The notes under the pieces were generated by a model, which ran no database searches, was not told the DNA's origin, and saw nothing but the letters and a program-made list of their open reading frames with translations. Shown in pieces: positions 8,367-15,769 of a stretch of 64,000 nucleotides of DNA (the first letter of the stretch is position 1; the number at the start of each line of letters is the position of its first letter). Source of the stretch: Flagellimonas okinawensis (GTDB lineage: Bacteria; Bacteroidota; Bacteroidia; Flavobacteriales; Flavobacteriaceae); assembly GCF_029194005.1 (NCBI RefSeq), contig NZ_JARFVA010000001.1, forward strand, positions 310,001 to 374,000, written 5' to 3'. The position numbers and the translations under genes were made by a program.

Positions 8367-9556
8367 AGCACGGACTTAATTCCCTCGACCATTGTACTGG
8401 CTCTCGCGGCTACATCATCCTCGGACCACCCCAATTTTATGAGGCACGAAATATTTCTGGACATCCATTTATCGGATTGCGAGAAATCTGTCTTACTGTA
8501 ATCGGGCATAGATTCCTGAACATCTTTTGGCAACTTTCCCAAAGATTTCATTTCTGTCAAATGTTCCCACTTTTTATAGTAATGCCAGTTGTTGTTGTAC
8601 CAATAAAAACATGCATCCACACCGGTATCGCTTAGTGCTTGTTGGGCCTTTTGTGCCAAATCCTCGGTTGGCAAAAAGAAGTTTAAAAAAGAATAGTTCT
8701 CCTCTCCTCCTTGTGGGACAGTTCTGAACAGAACTTCAGGAATACTGGACAAGGCCTCTCGCAATACTGTATAGTTTCGCTTTTGAATGGCCAAAAACTC
8801 ATCTAAGCGAGCGAGTTGGGCAACTCCAACGGCAGCATTCATTTCCGAAATTCTAAAATTGTACCCTAAAAATGGATGTTCTTCTGCTCCCCTATTATTG
8901 CCGATATGGTCGTGACCATGATCGGAATACTTGTGAGCATTTTCATAATAGGATTTATTATTTGTAATTACCGCACCACCTTCACCACAAGTAATGGTTT
9001 TTACATAATCGAAAGAAAAACATCCCAAGTCACCAATACTTCCCAATGGTTTGCCTTTATAGCTGCCTCCAATGGCCTGACAGGCATCTTCCAGCAACAA
9101 TAGGCCATACTTGTCACAAATGGCTTTTAAGGCTTCCAAATTAGCCATAGAGCCACACATATGGACGGGCATCACCACTTTGGTATTTGGAGTGATAGCT
9201 TTTTCAACAGCATCAGGGTCAAGAGTCAGAGTATCATCGATATTCACTAGGACAGGTACTGCACCGAGGGCTAAAATAGATTCAAAACTAGCTACAAAGG
9301 TAAAAGTGGGCATGATGACCTCATCCCCAGCTCCAATACCTGCACTGGCCAACGCAACCGTTAAAGCGGCTGTTCCACTACTTACTGCGTGGGCATACTT
9401 GGTCTTCATACGCTGGGACAATCCAGCTTCAAGCTCCTGTGTTTTCCAATGTCCCTTGCGCATTCCATCGAACCCATATCGCATCAAGACCCCAGAGTCC
9501 ATAACATCTTGTACTTCTTTTCTTTCCTTATCTCCAAAAAGCTCAAATCCCGGCAT
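8363..9556 (-). CDS. DegT/DnrJ/EryC1/StrS family PLP aminotransferase
   Basis: Sugar-nucleotide type aminotransferase, 397 residues. The fold-type I signature is visible: SSGTAALTVAL near residue 60, EDACQAIGG near 156, and the PLP lysine Lys186 in FDYVKTITCGEGG. Such enzymes aminate keto-sugars for surface polysaccharides, but no sugar-nucleotide or glycosyltransferase genes lie nearby, so the substrate cannot be guessed. The stop overlaps that of ribB by 4 bases from the other strand. A TauE/SafE permease ends up 12 bases upstream on the same strand. Confidence 0.9.
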   Translation of the reverse strand: MPGFELFGDKERKEVQDVMDSGVLMRYGFDGMRKGHWKTQELEAGLSQRMKTKYAHAVSSGTAALTVALASAGIGAGDEVIMPTFTFVASFESILALGAVPVLVNIDDTLTLDPDAVEKAITPNTKVVMPVHMCGSMANLEALKAICDKYGLLLLEDACQAIGGSYKGKPLGSIGDLGCFSFDYVKTITCGEGGAVITNNKSYYENAHKYSDHGHDHIGNNRGAEEHPFLGYNFRISEMNAAVGVAQLARLDEFLAIQKRNYTVLREALSSIPEVLFRTVPQGGEENYSFLNFFLPTEDLAQKAQQALSDTGVDACFYWYNNNWHYYKKWEHLTEMKSLGKLPKDVQESMPDYSKTDFSQSDKWMSRNISCLIKLGWSEDDVAARASTMVEGIKSVL

Positions 9557-9568
9557 AATACTATCAAT

Positions 9569-10321
9569 TTAAAAGAACCATAGTTTAATGGCCATTAAAA
9601 CTACAGCTATTACTAAAAATGTTTTTATGAATCCGTCTCCCTTTTTCACGGAGAACCTACTGGCAAACCAAGCACCTGAACCATTGCCTATGGCCAAGAT
9701 GAACCCCATTTTCCAATCAATTTTATCGTTAAATGCAAAAACGGCCAGGGCCGCCAACATATAAACAAAAACCACGGCCACTTTAGTGGCATTGGACCTT
9801 ACCAAATTCATTTGGTTAAAATAATGCAGAAAAAGCATCATTATAAATCCTAGTCCCGCATTTATGAATCCTCCGTAAATTCCAAAAAAGAAAAACGCAA
9901 TCAAAGCCACCCAAAGATATTTCCCTGTGAGTCGTTCCTGAATTTCTTCCAACCTCATTTTAGGTTTAAAAATAATGATGAGCACTACAGCAATCATTAC
10001 TATGGCCAAAATCCTGTTAAAGGTCTCCCCGTCTATATCCACTGCAATATATGCGCCGATTATAGCTCCAAAAAAGGCCGAAATTCCCAAGTAAATATTA
10101 AACGGATAGGTAGATATTCCCTTGCTCTTAAAACCAGCAGTAGCCATAGCGGTTTGAATAACAATGGCCACACGATTGGTTCCGTTGGCCACTGCGGGCG
10201 GCAAGCCCAAAAATATAAGTGTAGGAAGGGACAGAAGGGAACCACCGCCTGCCACTGTATTTATAAATCCGACTGCAAAACCTACAGCTACCAAAAGCAA
10301 ATAGTGATACCATTCTAGCAT
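9569..10321 (-). CDS. TauE/SafE family permease (sulfite exporter type)
   Basis: Inner-membrane protein of 250 residues with about seven to eight helices and the two internally repeated TauE signatures: VNTVAGGGSLLSLPTLIFLGL near residue 20 and the second-half FFGIYGGFINAGLGF near residue 140. The family exports sulfite, sulfoacetate or other organosulfur anions; the actual substrate is not visible. It is co-directional with the DegT aminotransferase downstream. Its start lies close to the tRNA-Ser promoter region, in the opposite direction. A second, different TauE protein lies at 37973. Confidence 0.9.
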   Translation of the reverse strand: MLEWYHYLLLVAVGFAVGFINTVAGGGSLLSLPTLIFLGLPPAVANGTNRVAIVIQTAMATAGFKSKGISTYPFNIYLGISAFFGAIIGAYIAVDIDGETFNRILAIVMIAVVLIIIFKPKMRLEEIQERLTGKYLWVALIAFFFFGIYGGFINAGLGFIMMLFLHYFNQMNLVRSNATKVAVVFVYMLAALAVFAFNDKIDWKMGFILAIGNGSGAWFASRFSVKKGDGFIKTFLVIAVVLMAIKLWFF

Positions 10322-10436
10322 AAAACAAAGGTATGACGATTGTTTTGAACAGGCCTATGGAACAGTACAAAGTTTGGATTAAGATTTTTATGGCCCTGTG
10401 CTACAAATTTATTTTAACAATAAAGCAAAAAGGTCT

Positions 10437-10466
10437 TTTGGGAAAAGAAAAAGCTTTATATATTTG
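10437..10466 (+). promoter_or_regulatory. Promoter of tRNA-Ser (TTTG-N18-TATATTTG)
   Basis: A textbook Bacteroidota promoter: TTTG at 10437-10440, 18-base spacer, TATATTTG at 10459-10466, with the tRNA 5' end 10 bases downstream. Confidence 0.75.
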
Positions 10467-10476
10467 CACCCGCTTA

Positions 10477-10561
10477 GGAGGAATGGCAGAGTGGTCGAAT
10501 GCGGCAGTCTTGAAAACTGTTGAGGGTCACACCTCCGGGGGTTCGAATCCCTCTTCCTCCG
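10477..10561 (+). tRNA. tRNA-Ser (anticodon UGA)
   Basis: Class II tRNA with acceptor GGAGGAA pairing with TTCCTCC, D-arm sequence TGGTCGAATGCGGC, anticodon stem GCAGT/ACTGT around loop CTTGAAA (anticodon TGA at 10511-10513), a long variable arm, and T-arm GGGGGTTCGAATCCCTC. The discriminator base is G and CCA is not encoded. Its 3' end is the integration site of the mobile element that follows. Confidence 0.96.
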
Positions 10562-10562
10562 C
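10549..10562 (+). repeat. Left attachment repeat (attL core)
   Basis: CCCTCTTCCTCCGC, covering the end of the T-arm and the acceptor 3' strand of tRNA-Ser. Identical to 20073-20086. Confidence 0.85.
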
Positions 10563-10586
10563 TGAGAGACATCATCTCAAAACAAG

Positions 10587-10628
10587 AAACCCTGTAAATT
10601 ATTGATTTACAGGGTTTTTATTTTTTTT
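10587..10628 (+). terminator. Terminator just inside the element, after tRNA-Ser
   Basis: AAACCCTGTAAAT / ATTTACAGGGTTT hairpin followed by a long T run. It is element-borne and replaces the original terminator now displaced to 20104. Confidence 0.85.
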
Positions 10629-10672
10629 GATATCAAATGATATCATTTATTTTCATCCTAATAGGTGCCCAA

Positions 10673-10710
10673 TTCGGTGTCACCTGTAATCTTACCAAAA
10701 AGGGACACCT
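10673..10710. repeat. Left arm-type integrase sites
   Basis: TTCGGTGTCA at 10673-10682 and AAGGGACACCT (the complement of AGGTGTCCCTT) at 10700-10710. Both words recur near the right end (19993-20012). A 14-bp palindrome AAATGATATCATTT lies at 10635-10648. Probably bound by integrase or excisionase. Confidence 0.6.
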
Positions 10711-10790
10711 AATACCATTTAAAATATTGTTAATCAACATATTACAGGGATTATTTTTTAATATTTTTTTACTAAATTCAAGGTAAATAA

Positions 10791-10812
10791 TGTTAAAATA
10801 GGTGTCCCTTTT
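10791..10812 (+). repeat. Arm-type integrase site overlapping the int leader
   Basis: TGTTAAAATAGGTGTCCCTT, nearly the same as TGTTAAAAAGGTGTCCCTT at 19985-20003. It ends two bases before the integrase ATG, so binding there could also repress integrase translation or transcription. Confidence 0.6.
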
Positions 10813-12042
10813 ATGTTATCTCTCTTATTCTACATCAAAAAGCACAAAACCGACAAAGTAGGTCGGGCAATGATCTATATCAGAATCACTGTAAATGGAA
10901 AGCGTTCCGAATTCAGCACAGGTCGCAAAATTTATCCCAACACTTGGGATGCCACAAATGGAAAGGTGTTGGGGTTCTCGCAAGAAGTACGTCAACTGAA
11001 TTCGCAATTAATGAAAATACGTACCGACCTGTTTCGGCATGCGGATAAATTGAAAGACAAGGGCCGACCATTGACCGCTGTTTCACTTAAAAATTCTTAC
11101 CTAGGTGTCGATAAGCCCTCAAAAATGTTATTGGAAATATTTCAAGAGCACAATGACAGGGTTGAAAAATTAGTTGGGAAAGATTTTGCTCCAGGTACAG
11201 CAGAACGATACAAAACCGCAAAAAGTCATTTGGCCGAATATTTACAGAACGAGCTTCGAAAGAAAGATGTTCCAGTCGTGGATGTAGACCATTCCTTTAT
11301 TTCTGGTTTCGAATATTATCTAAAGACAAAAAGAAAGTGCAGCCATAACACGGCCATCAAATATGTGGTGAACTTTAAAAAGATCATTAGGATTGCCTAT
11401 GCCAATGGTTGGATCAGAACAGACCCCTTTGCCAATTGGAAAGCACGATTGAAAACGGTTGAGCGGGAATTCCTGACCGATGAAGAGCTTCAACGACTGA
11501 TGAATCATGCTTTTACAAATGAGCGATTGGAGCATGTAAGGGATTGTTTTGTTTTCTGTTGCTTTACCGGATTAGCCTATGCAGACGTAAAAAAACTTAC
11601 CCATGATGATTTTGTGATAGGGATTGACGGAGATCTTTGGATAAATACCAAACGTACCAAAACAAAAACCAAAAGTAACATTCCTGTTCTTCCCACTGCA
11701 TTGATGATTCTCGAAAAATACGAGCACAGTTCCTTACTTGTAGATAAAAAGGTACTACCCGTATTGACCAATCAAAAAATGAATGCCTATTTAAAGGAAA
11801 TAGCAGACCTTAGCGGAATCAACAAACACCTGACCACACATTTGGCTAGGCATACTTTTGCAACTACCGTAACACTTTCCAATGGCGTCTCCATCGAATC
11901 GGTAAGTAAAATGCTGGGGCATAAATCACTTCGAACCACACAACATTATGCGAAAATATTGAACCGTAGGGTCAGTGAGGATATGCAACTGTTAAAAAAG
12001 AAGTTGAGTTTCCAAGAAAAAGTTAAGTCAAAAAATGCTTGA
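10813..12042 (+). CDS. Tyrosine recombinase / integrase of the element
   Basis: 409-residue site-specific recombinase. It has an N-terminal Arm-type DNA-binding domain (about 1-85), a SAM-like core-binding domain (about 105-205) and a catalytic domain (about 215-400). Visible catalytic signatures: HLARHTFATT (HxxR), LGHKSLRTTQHYAKI with the nucleophile Tyr near residue 379. Box I reads FTGLAYADVKKL, so the usual first Arg is Ala, a substitution known in Bacteroidota integrases such as those related to IntDOT. Adjacent to the tRNA it targets; followed by a strong terminator. Confidence 0.95.
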   Translation: MLSLLFYIKKHKTDKVGRAMIYIRITVNGKRSEFSTGRKIYPNTWDATNGKVLGFSQEVRQLNSQLMKIRTDLFRHADKLKDKGRPLTAVSLKNSYLGVDKPSKMLLEIFQEHNDRVEKLVGKDFAPGTAERYKTAKSHLAEYLQNELRKKDVPVVDVDHSFISGFEYYLKTKRKCSHNTAIKYVVNFKKIIRIAYANGWIRTDPFANWKARLKTVEREFLTDEELQRLMNHAFTNERLEHVRDCFVFCCFTGLAYADVKKLTHDDFVIGIDGDLWINTKRTKTKTKSNIPVLPTALMILEKYEHSSLLVDKKVLPVLTNQKMNAYLKEIADLSGINKHLTTHLARHTFATTVTLSNGVSIESVSKMLGHKSLRTTQHYAKILNRRVSEDMQLLKKKLSFQEKVKSKNA

Positions 12043-12103
12043 TATCATTATCCTATAATTATACATAACTCAAACACAAAGCAACTAAGTTCCAAAAAAA
12101 TTA

Positions 12104-12137
12104 AAAGTCAAGTTTTTTTCGCAAAAAACTTGACTTT
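12104..12137 (+). terminator. Integrase terminator
   Basis: AAAGTCAAGTTTTTT / AAAAAACTTGACTTT hairpin with a very short loop, about 60 bases after the integrase stop. Symmetric, so it may also stop transcripts coming from the AbiE side. Confidence 0.8.
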
Positions 12138-12161
12138 CGTTTATGGAAGTATTCACAAAGC

Positions 12162-12253
12162 ATATGGTGGGATTTGTTGGGACATCCACTATCCTAACCA
12201 AAAAGCTGCATACTTTTATTCTTGGCGATTCGCCGTGCCAGACTATGGCTCAT
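12162..12253 (-). pseudogene. Decayed relaxase C-terminal fragment
   Basis: On the minus strand the DNA reads SLARRIAKNKSMQLFG then an in-frame TAG; after a one-base shift it continues IVDVPTN. The living relaxase at 14541-15410 has NMAQRIAKDRSMQLLG followed by RTVNVPTS, so the two match in order through the frameshift. Nucleotide alignment with 14620-14690 shows about 70% identity by eye over 70 bases with one inserted base. It is a fossil of a previous mobilization module in this element. Confidence 0.75.
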
Positions 12254-12299
12254 AATTGTTTTTAAAATTGTTTTTTTTCGTTCTTCCGAATTACTATTT

Positions 12300-13091
12300 C
12301 TATATTTTTGAGAGAAGTTGTTTTTTTATGATCTCGTAGGCGTTTCTTTGGTCATATTCAATGCCGGGCCTTAACAGCGCATAGATATCACCTCCAAAAT
12401 CCGGATCCTCTATTTTTTCATCCATATTTAACAAGAACTGTTTTTGTGTTGGTGATTGCCCTCTAGAAAAATCCATATAGTGCTTGTATATAGATATCAA
12501 TTTATCTGTATCAACATCCAGTAGACTTATTGCATGGTTCAAGTCGAATAAATCCCGCCCCTTTCTGCGTTGATATAATGCTCGTAGTTTCGTGGCCAAC
12601 AACTCCTCAATAGAAAAGGAATTCATGGTACAACTTCCAGAAAACCAACCGTTTTCCATACTATGCTCTAACTCGGTATAGCCCATGACAGTAAAGTGTT
12701 CTCGAGTATTGATTTCAATCTTCAACCTCATGTTGACAACCGGTGGAATTTCAGATTCAAAGCGGTAGGTCGCCGTATTCATATTAACATTCTGCTTAAT
12801 GTTTCTTTTGGTTCCCAAAAAATCAAGCTGCTTTCCTATGGCTTGCAAAATTGGCTTTATGGGGCCCTTCTTTATCTGAACCAAATCAATATCCTCGGAA
12901 TAACGGGCTTGGGGTTTCAAATAGATTTTATGTAAGGCCGTACCACCACGAAACGCTACATGCTCCTTTAAAAAAGGGTCCGAAAACAAAGCCACCAAAG
13001 CGCGCTCTATGACCAAGTCCTGTTCCACTTGTGCGTCTGTCGGCCATGGGGCGTTTGCTTTCCATTCGGTAATATATCTCCTCGGTATCAT
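12300..13091 (-). CDS. abiEii: AbiEii toxin, nucleotidyltransferase of the AbiE system
   Basis: Toxin half of a type IV toxin-antitoxin / abortive-infection pair, a cytoplasmic DNA-polymerase-beta-like nucleotidyltransferase. Motif I is visible as FRGGTALHK (Gly49-Gly50) followed by YSEDIDL with the metal-binding Asp67 and Asp69; a later KLRALYQRRKGRDLFDL segment matches the family's R-K-RD-DLxDL motif. At 263 residues it is a common AbiEii length. The gene overlaps its antitoxin by 4 bases. Phage defence is the known role of the family; phage targets here are unknown. Confidence 0.92.
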   Translation of the reverse strand: MIPRRYITEWKANAPWPTDAQVEQDLVIERALVALFSDPFLKEHVAFRGGTALHKIYLKPQARYSEDIDLVQIKKGPIKPILQAIGKQLDFLGTKRNIKQNVNMNTATYRFESEIPPVVNMRLKIEINTREHFTVMGYTELEHSMENGWFSGSCTMNSFSIEELLATKLRALYQRRKGRDLFDLNHAISLLDVDTDKLISIYKHYMDFSRGQSPTQKQFLLNMDEKIEDPDFGGDIYALLRPGIEYDQRNAYEIIKKQLLSKI

Positions 13092-13879
13092 GAAAAATCC
13101 AGTTCAGTATTAATGATCAAGTTCCATTTATCATCCATGAAACCACTCTTGTTTTTGTGGGACAATGATAATGGAGCCGTATTGGTTTTATTTGCCCTCA
13201 AAAAATTGGATAGATTATCTACAAGTTTAGTTTCTGACAACTGCTCCAATAGATAGCCCAATCGCTGTAAGGTGGGTAGGGATGATTCCTTGGCAATAGC
13301 TAAAATTCTTGACGACTTAAAATTCTCGCTTAGTTCTTCTAGAACCGGAATCACTCTATTTAATCCTCCTATTTGCTTATGATAATGTACTAAATCTACA
13401 GCAGTCAATTCAGGGCTTGAGACCAAGACATATCCGGCATCGGTTTTCTTTTGCTCCAACCAATCGCCCCTCCAAGAACCTTTCGTAAAAAATTTTAAAT
13501 GTTGATTTTTGGTCTTGATGTCCCTAAGTGCCGGTTTTTTAATAATAATCTGCGATTGCATCGGCTGTTGGTGTCCTGCGCCATGAAGTGCAGCAGCAGA
13601 GTATAGCCCAAGATAGTATTCCCGATTAAGGAAATTCATCATATCATCTAAATAATAGATAGTGGGCAATATTCCCATATGGGAATATTGAGGAGGGATA
13701 ATTACATAAAATTCCTTTCGTACCTGGGCAAGTTTGTTCTCCTTTTTTAAACGGTGTAGTTTTTGGGCTATCGCGTTTTCGTTGGGGCCAAAGCGTTTCC
13801 TAAGCTCATGCAGACTAACAGAATACCTGCCTTGAGCTTGGATTTCATATAAATAATCTGAAATATCGTGGCCTATCAC
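13088..13879 (-). CDS. abiEi: AbiEi antitoxin / autorepressor
   Basis: 263-residue partner of AbiEii. N-terminal winged helix (about residues 15-60, LHELRKRFGPNENAIAQKLH) typical of AbiEi_4-type antitoxins, then an AbiEi C-terminal domain including the YLGLYSAAALHG motif near residue 93. The start is GTG at 13879, fixed by the family N terminus and the lack of a nearby ATG. Ahead of it lie a TATATTTG -7 box and an inverted repeat, the expected autoregulation site. AbiEi normally represses its own operon and neutralises the toxin without forming a tight protein complex. Confidence 0.9.
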   Translation of the reverse strand: MIGHDISDYLYEIQAQGRYSVSLHELRKRFGPNENAIAQKLHRLKKENKLAQVRKEFYVIIPPQYSHMGILPTIYYLDDMMNFLNREYYLGLYSAAALHGAGHQQPMQSQIIIKKPALRDIKTKNQHLKFFTKGSWRGDWLEQKKTDAGYVLVSSPELTAVDLVHYHKQIGGLNRVIPVLEELSENFKSSRILAIAKESSLPTLQRLGYLLEQLSETKLVDNLSNFLRANKTNTAPLSLSHKNKSGFMDDKWNLIINTELDFS

Positions 13880-13888
13880 CTCAAATCT

Positions 13889-13934
13889 GTTTGCGTAAAT
13901 TTATGATAAATGTAGTTAATCGCAAACAAATATA
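13889..13934 (-). promoter_or_regulatory. AbiE promoter and operator
   Basis: Inverted repeat GTTTGCG (13889-13895) / CGCAAAC (13921-13927), 25 bases apart. On the minus strand a TATATTTG -7 box (13927-13934) abuts the first half-site, so transcription would start inside the operator. This fits negative autoregulation by AbiEi binding to inverted repeats, as known in other AbiE systems. Confidence 0.65.
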
Positions 13935-14008
13935 TAATAAGTCTACTCAAAATTACGGTTTCAGCTTAGATAAACCCCAAATCCTTACCTCCAACTTCAG
14001 CGCATGGA

Positions 14009-14067
14009 CCCTGGCCTATTTTTGCAGCGATTCGGAAAGATAAGCGTAAAGCAAAAATAGGCTAGGG
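14009..14067. repeat. Large inverted repeat between AbiE and mobilization modules
   Basis: CCCTGGCCTATTTTTGC at 14009-14025 pairs with GCAAAAATAGGCTAGGG at 14051-14067: 17-bp arms with one mismatch and a 25-base loop. It lies just after the stop of the minus-strand 14075-14530 gene and at the point where base composition changes. It may be a terminator without a strong T run, or a recombination/module boundary. Confidence 0.6.
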
Positions 14068-14074
14068 CGCTGTC

Positions 14075-14530
14075 CTACTTTTTGTTATTATCTTCCTGCC
14101 ATTTTTGATAGAGTTCCCTTGCCTCTGGGATATCGTCAAGGAATGTCCCGTAGTGTTCAATGGCATCATCCTGACCTTTGATGAATGCTGCCTCTTCTTT
14201 CTTGGAAATCCTTGATACCTGATAGATGGAAAAACCAAGGACCAACAGGACCGTGACCAACAACCCCCAAATAAGTTTTATGGCCCAACTGGGCAAGAGA
14301 ACGGACCGCTCTACTTTATGAAGAATCCTTTCCATCAGTCTTTGTTGTTCCTTAATGTTGTTATTTTGGTTGTTGCCATAGTCTTTTAGAAGCGCATTTA
14401 ATTCGCTGGTATCTGGCCTTAATGGATGGTTTTTGAAATACTCATGAACCTTTTCCAATCGGCCGATACTCTTTTCAAATCCGTTGATCTCCTCTGTCAA
14501 CAGTTCCGCTATTTCATCCAGTTTTGCCAT
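14075..14530 (-). CDS. Small membrane-anchored coiled-coil protein of the mobilization operon (DUF6730-like)
   Basis: 151 residues: an N-terminal charged helical region (about 1-80, likely coiled coil), one membrane helix (about 86-108, LIWGLLVTVLLVLGF) and a charged C-terminal tail. No enzymatic motif. It follows the relaxase by 10 bases in the same operon. I remember similar small proteins downstream of flavobacterial relaxases (DUF6730), but cannot verify the name. A role in bringing the relaxosome to the membrane or to a helper coupling protein is inference from topology and position. Confidence 0.7.
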   Translation of the reverse strand: MAKLDEIAELLTEEINGFEKSIGRLEKVHEYFKNHPLRPDTSELNALLKDYGNNQNNNIKEQQRLMERILHKVERSVLLPSWAIKLIWGLLVTVLLVLGFSIYQVSRISKKEEAAFIKGQDDAIEHYGTFLDDIPEARELYQKWQEDNNKK

Positions 14531-14540
14531 GATGTTATGT

Positions 14541-15410
14541 TTAAATTCCTATTCCTGTGTCCCTGACCACCTTGATGGCCAATTTGATGGTTTTCTTTAT
14601 GATGGTCTGGGACAGACTTGTTGGGACATTCACGGTCCTGCCCAAAAGCTGCATGCTCCTGTCCTTGGCAATCCGCTGTGCCATATTTCTTTCAAAGTTC
14701 ATTTGACGGGCAATCCTGCCCATGGACATGGACCGGTGCACCTCGCTTCCCTTGAGATTGGTTCCCTTATACTCAAAACGGAAGCCCTGTAACTGGTTCT
14801 GCCTGTTGATGCTGGGAATGACCTTTACATTGTTCTGCTCCATGGATTTGATGTACTGGTCAAAATCCCTTGGCCGTTCCCTGGCCATGACCTTTTCATG
14901 GATCTTTTGTATTTCAGAGCGGACATGTTGCATCCGGTAGAGTTTTTCCTGCTGTACCTCCCTTACCGTGGTCAGGTCCATTTGTTTGGCCACCCGCTCC
15001 GCTACTTGTTGGCTCCGCTTCCCGATAAAGCTGTCGTTATAGGCCTTGCCCTGAAAGTTTATCCGGTTCACATACAGGTGGACATGTACGTGTTCCTTAT
15101 CCCTGTGTACAAAGGCCACAGCCTGTCGTTCCTTCAACCTCATTTCCTTAAGGAACCGTTCGGTCATTTCCTTGAGCCGTTCGCTTTCGAATTTCCTGCC
15201 GTCCTCGATGGTGGGACTGAGCACAAAGCTGAGCGTGTTCTTACGGCACAGTTCGTTCTGTTCTTGGATGACCTTGAACTCCTCGGTGATCTCTCTTGGG
15301 GTCTCCCCCGCCAGATATTGACTGTGGATGATCTCCGATTCCTTCTCCTCGTTCATACCGTAGCTCATGGAGGCTGCGGTGTGCGATATGGATTTCCCCA
15401 TGCCTATCAT
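14541..15410 (-). CDS. Relaxase / mobilization nuclease (MOBP-like)
   Basis: 289-residue DNA-nicking enzyme that starts transfer. The metal-binding three-histidine motif reads HVHVHLYVNRI (His107, His109, His111, Asn115), and the N terminus has the usual GKSISHTAASMSYGMNEE with candidate nucleophile Tyr17. The C-terminal half is basic and helical. Start ATG at 15410, with a second in-frame ATG 9 bases later. It overlaps MobC by 4 bases. A decayed copy of its C terminus lies at 12162-12253. Confidence 0.9.
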   Translation of the reverse strand: MIGMGKSISHTAASMSYGMNEEKESEIIHSQYLAGETPREITEEFKVIQEQNELCRKNTLSFVLSPTIEDGRKFESERLKEMTERFLKEMRLKERQAVAFVHRDKEHVHVHLYVNRINFQGKAYNDSFIGKRSQQVAERVAKQMDLTTVREVQQEKLYRMQHVRSEIQKIHEKVMARERPRDFDQYIKSMEQNNVKVIPSINRQNQLQGFRFEYKGTNLKGSEVHRSMSMGRIARQMNFERNMAQRIAKDRSMQLLGRTVNVPTSLSQTIIKKTIKLAIKVVRDTGIGI

Positions 15411-15703
15411 TTCTTGAAATTTAAAAGGTGTTGTCGTATCTCTTTGGCCAGCTGCGCCGTTTCCTCGGCCAACCTGGGGTTCCGCTTCCGGAACATATTG
15501 GTGATCAGCCTAAAATTTCGTTGGTATTTGACCAATAGCTTATAGGCCTCTATCTGTTCGTCCGTCATCCGCTCCACAATACGATCTTCGAATGCGGCAC
15601 GCCTACAGTATTCACTGATGGAAAGACCGCTTTTCCGGGCCTTGACCTTCAGCAGTTTCTTCTCGTAGACCGAGCAGCGGAACTGGACGAACTCTTTCTT
15701 CAT
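15407..15703 (-). CDS. MobC-like relaxosome accessory protein
   Basis: Small basic DNA-binding protein assisting the relaxase at oriT. From the ATG at 15703 it has about 98 residues, with a ribbon-helix-helix-like start (VQFRCSVYEKK, then KARKSGLSISEYCRRAAF) typical of Bacteroidota MobA/MobC-type proteins. An upstream TTG at 15742 would add 13 residues, but the ATG fits the family N terminus better. ATGA overlap with the relaxase gene. The candidate oriT hairpin lies 37 bases upstream. Confidence 0.85.
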   Translation of the reverse strand: MKKEFVQFRCSVYEKKLLKVKARKSGLSISEYCRRAAFEDRIVERMTDEQIEAYKLLVKYQRNFRLITNMFRKRNPRLAEETAQLAKEIRQHLLNFKK

Positions 15704-15739
15704 TTTCACATCATCTTTTGCGACCTTCGGGAGCAAAAG

Positions 15740-15769
15740 CAAGATTTGTCATGACAATGACACATCTTG
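15740..15769. other. Candidate oriT hairpin upstream of the mob genes
   Basis: Inverted repeat with 13-bp arms (15740-15752 and 15757-15769, one mismatch, 4-base loop) directly upstream of mobC. On the minus strand the promoter-proximal arm ends ATCTTG and is followed by C, close to the MOBP nick consensus ATCCTG/C. This places a possible nic between 15740 and 15739. It overlaps the last codons of the primase gene. Confidence 0.5.

Noticed and set aside
10333..10605. 90-codon plus-strand frame over the tRNA-Ser gene
   Set aside because: Covers the tRNA and its promoter; product is tRNA-derived noise.
14898..15545. 215-codon plus-strand frame opposite the relaxase
   Set aside because: Antisense shadow of the relaxase and MobC genes, which have clear domain motifs and overlapping starts; the frame's product matches nothing.
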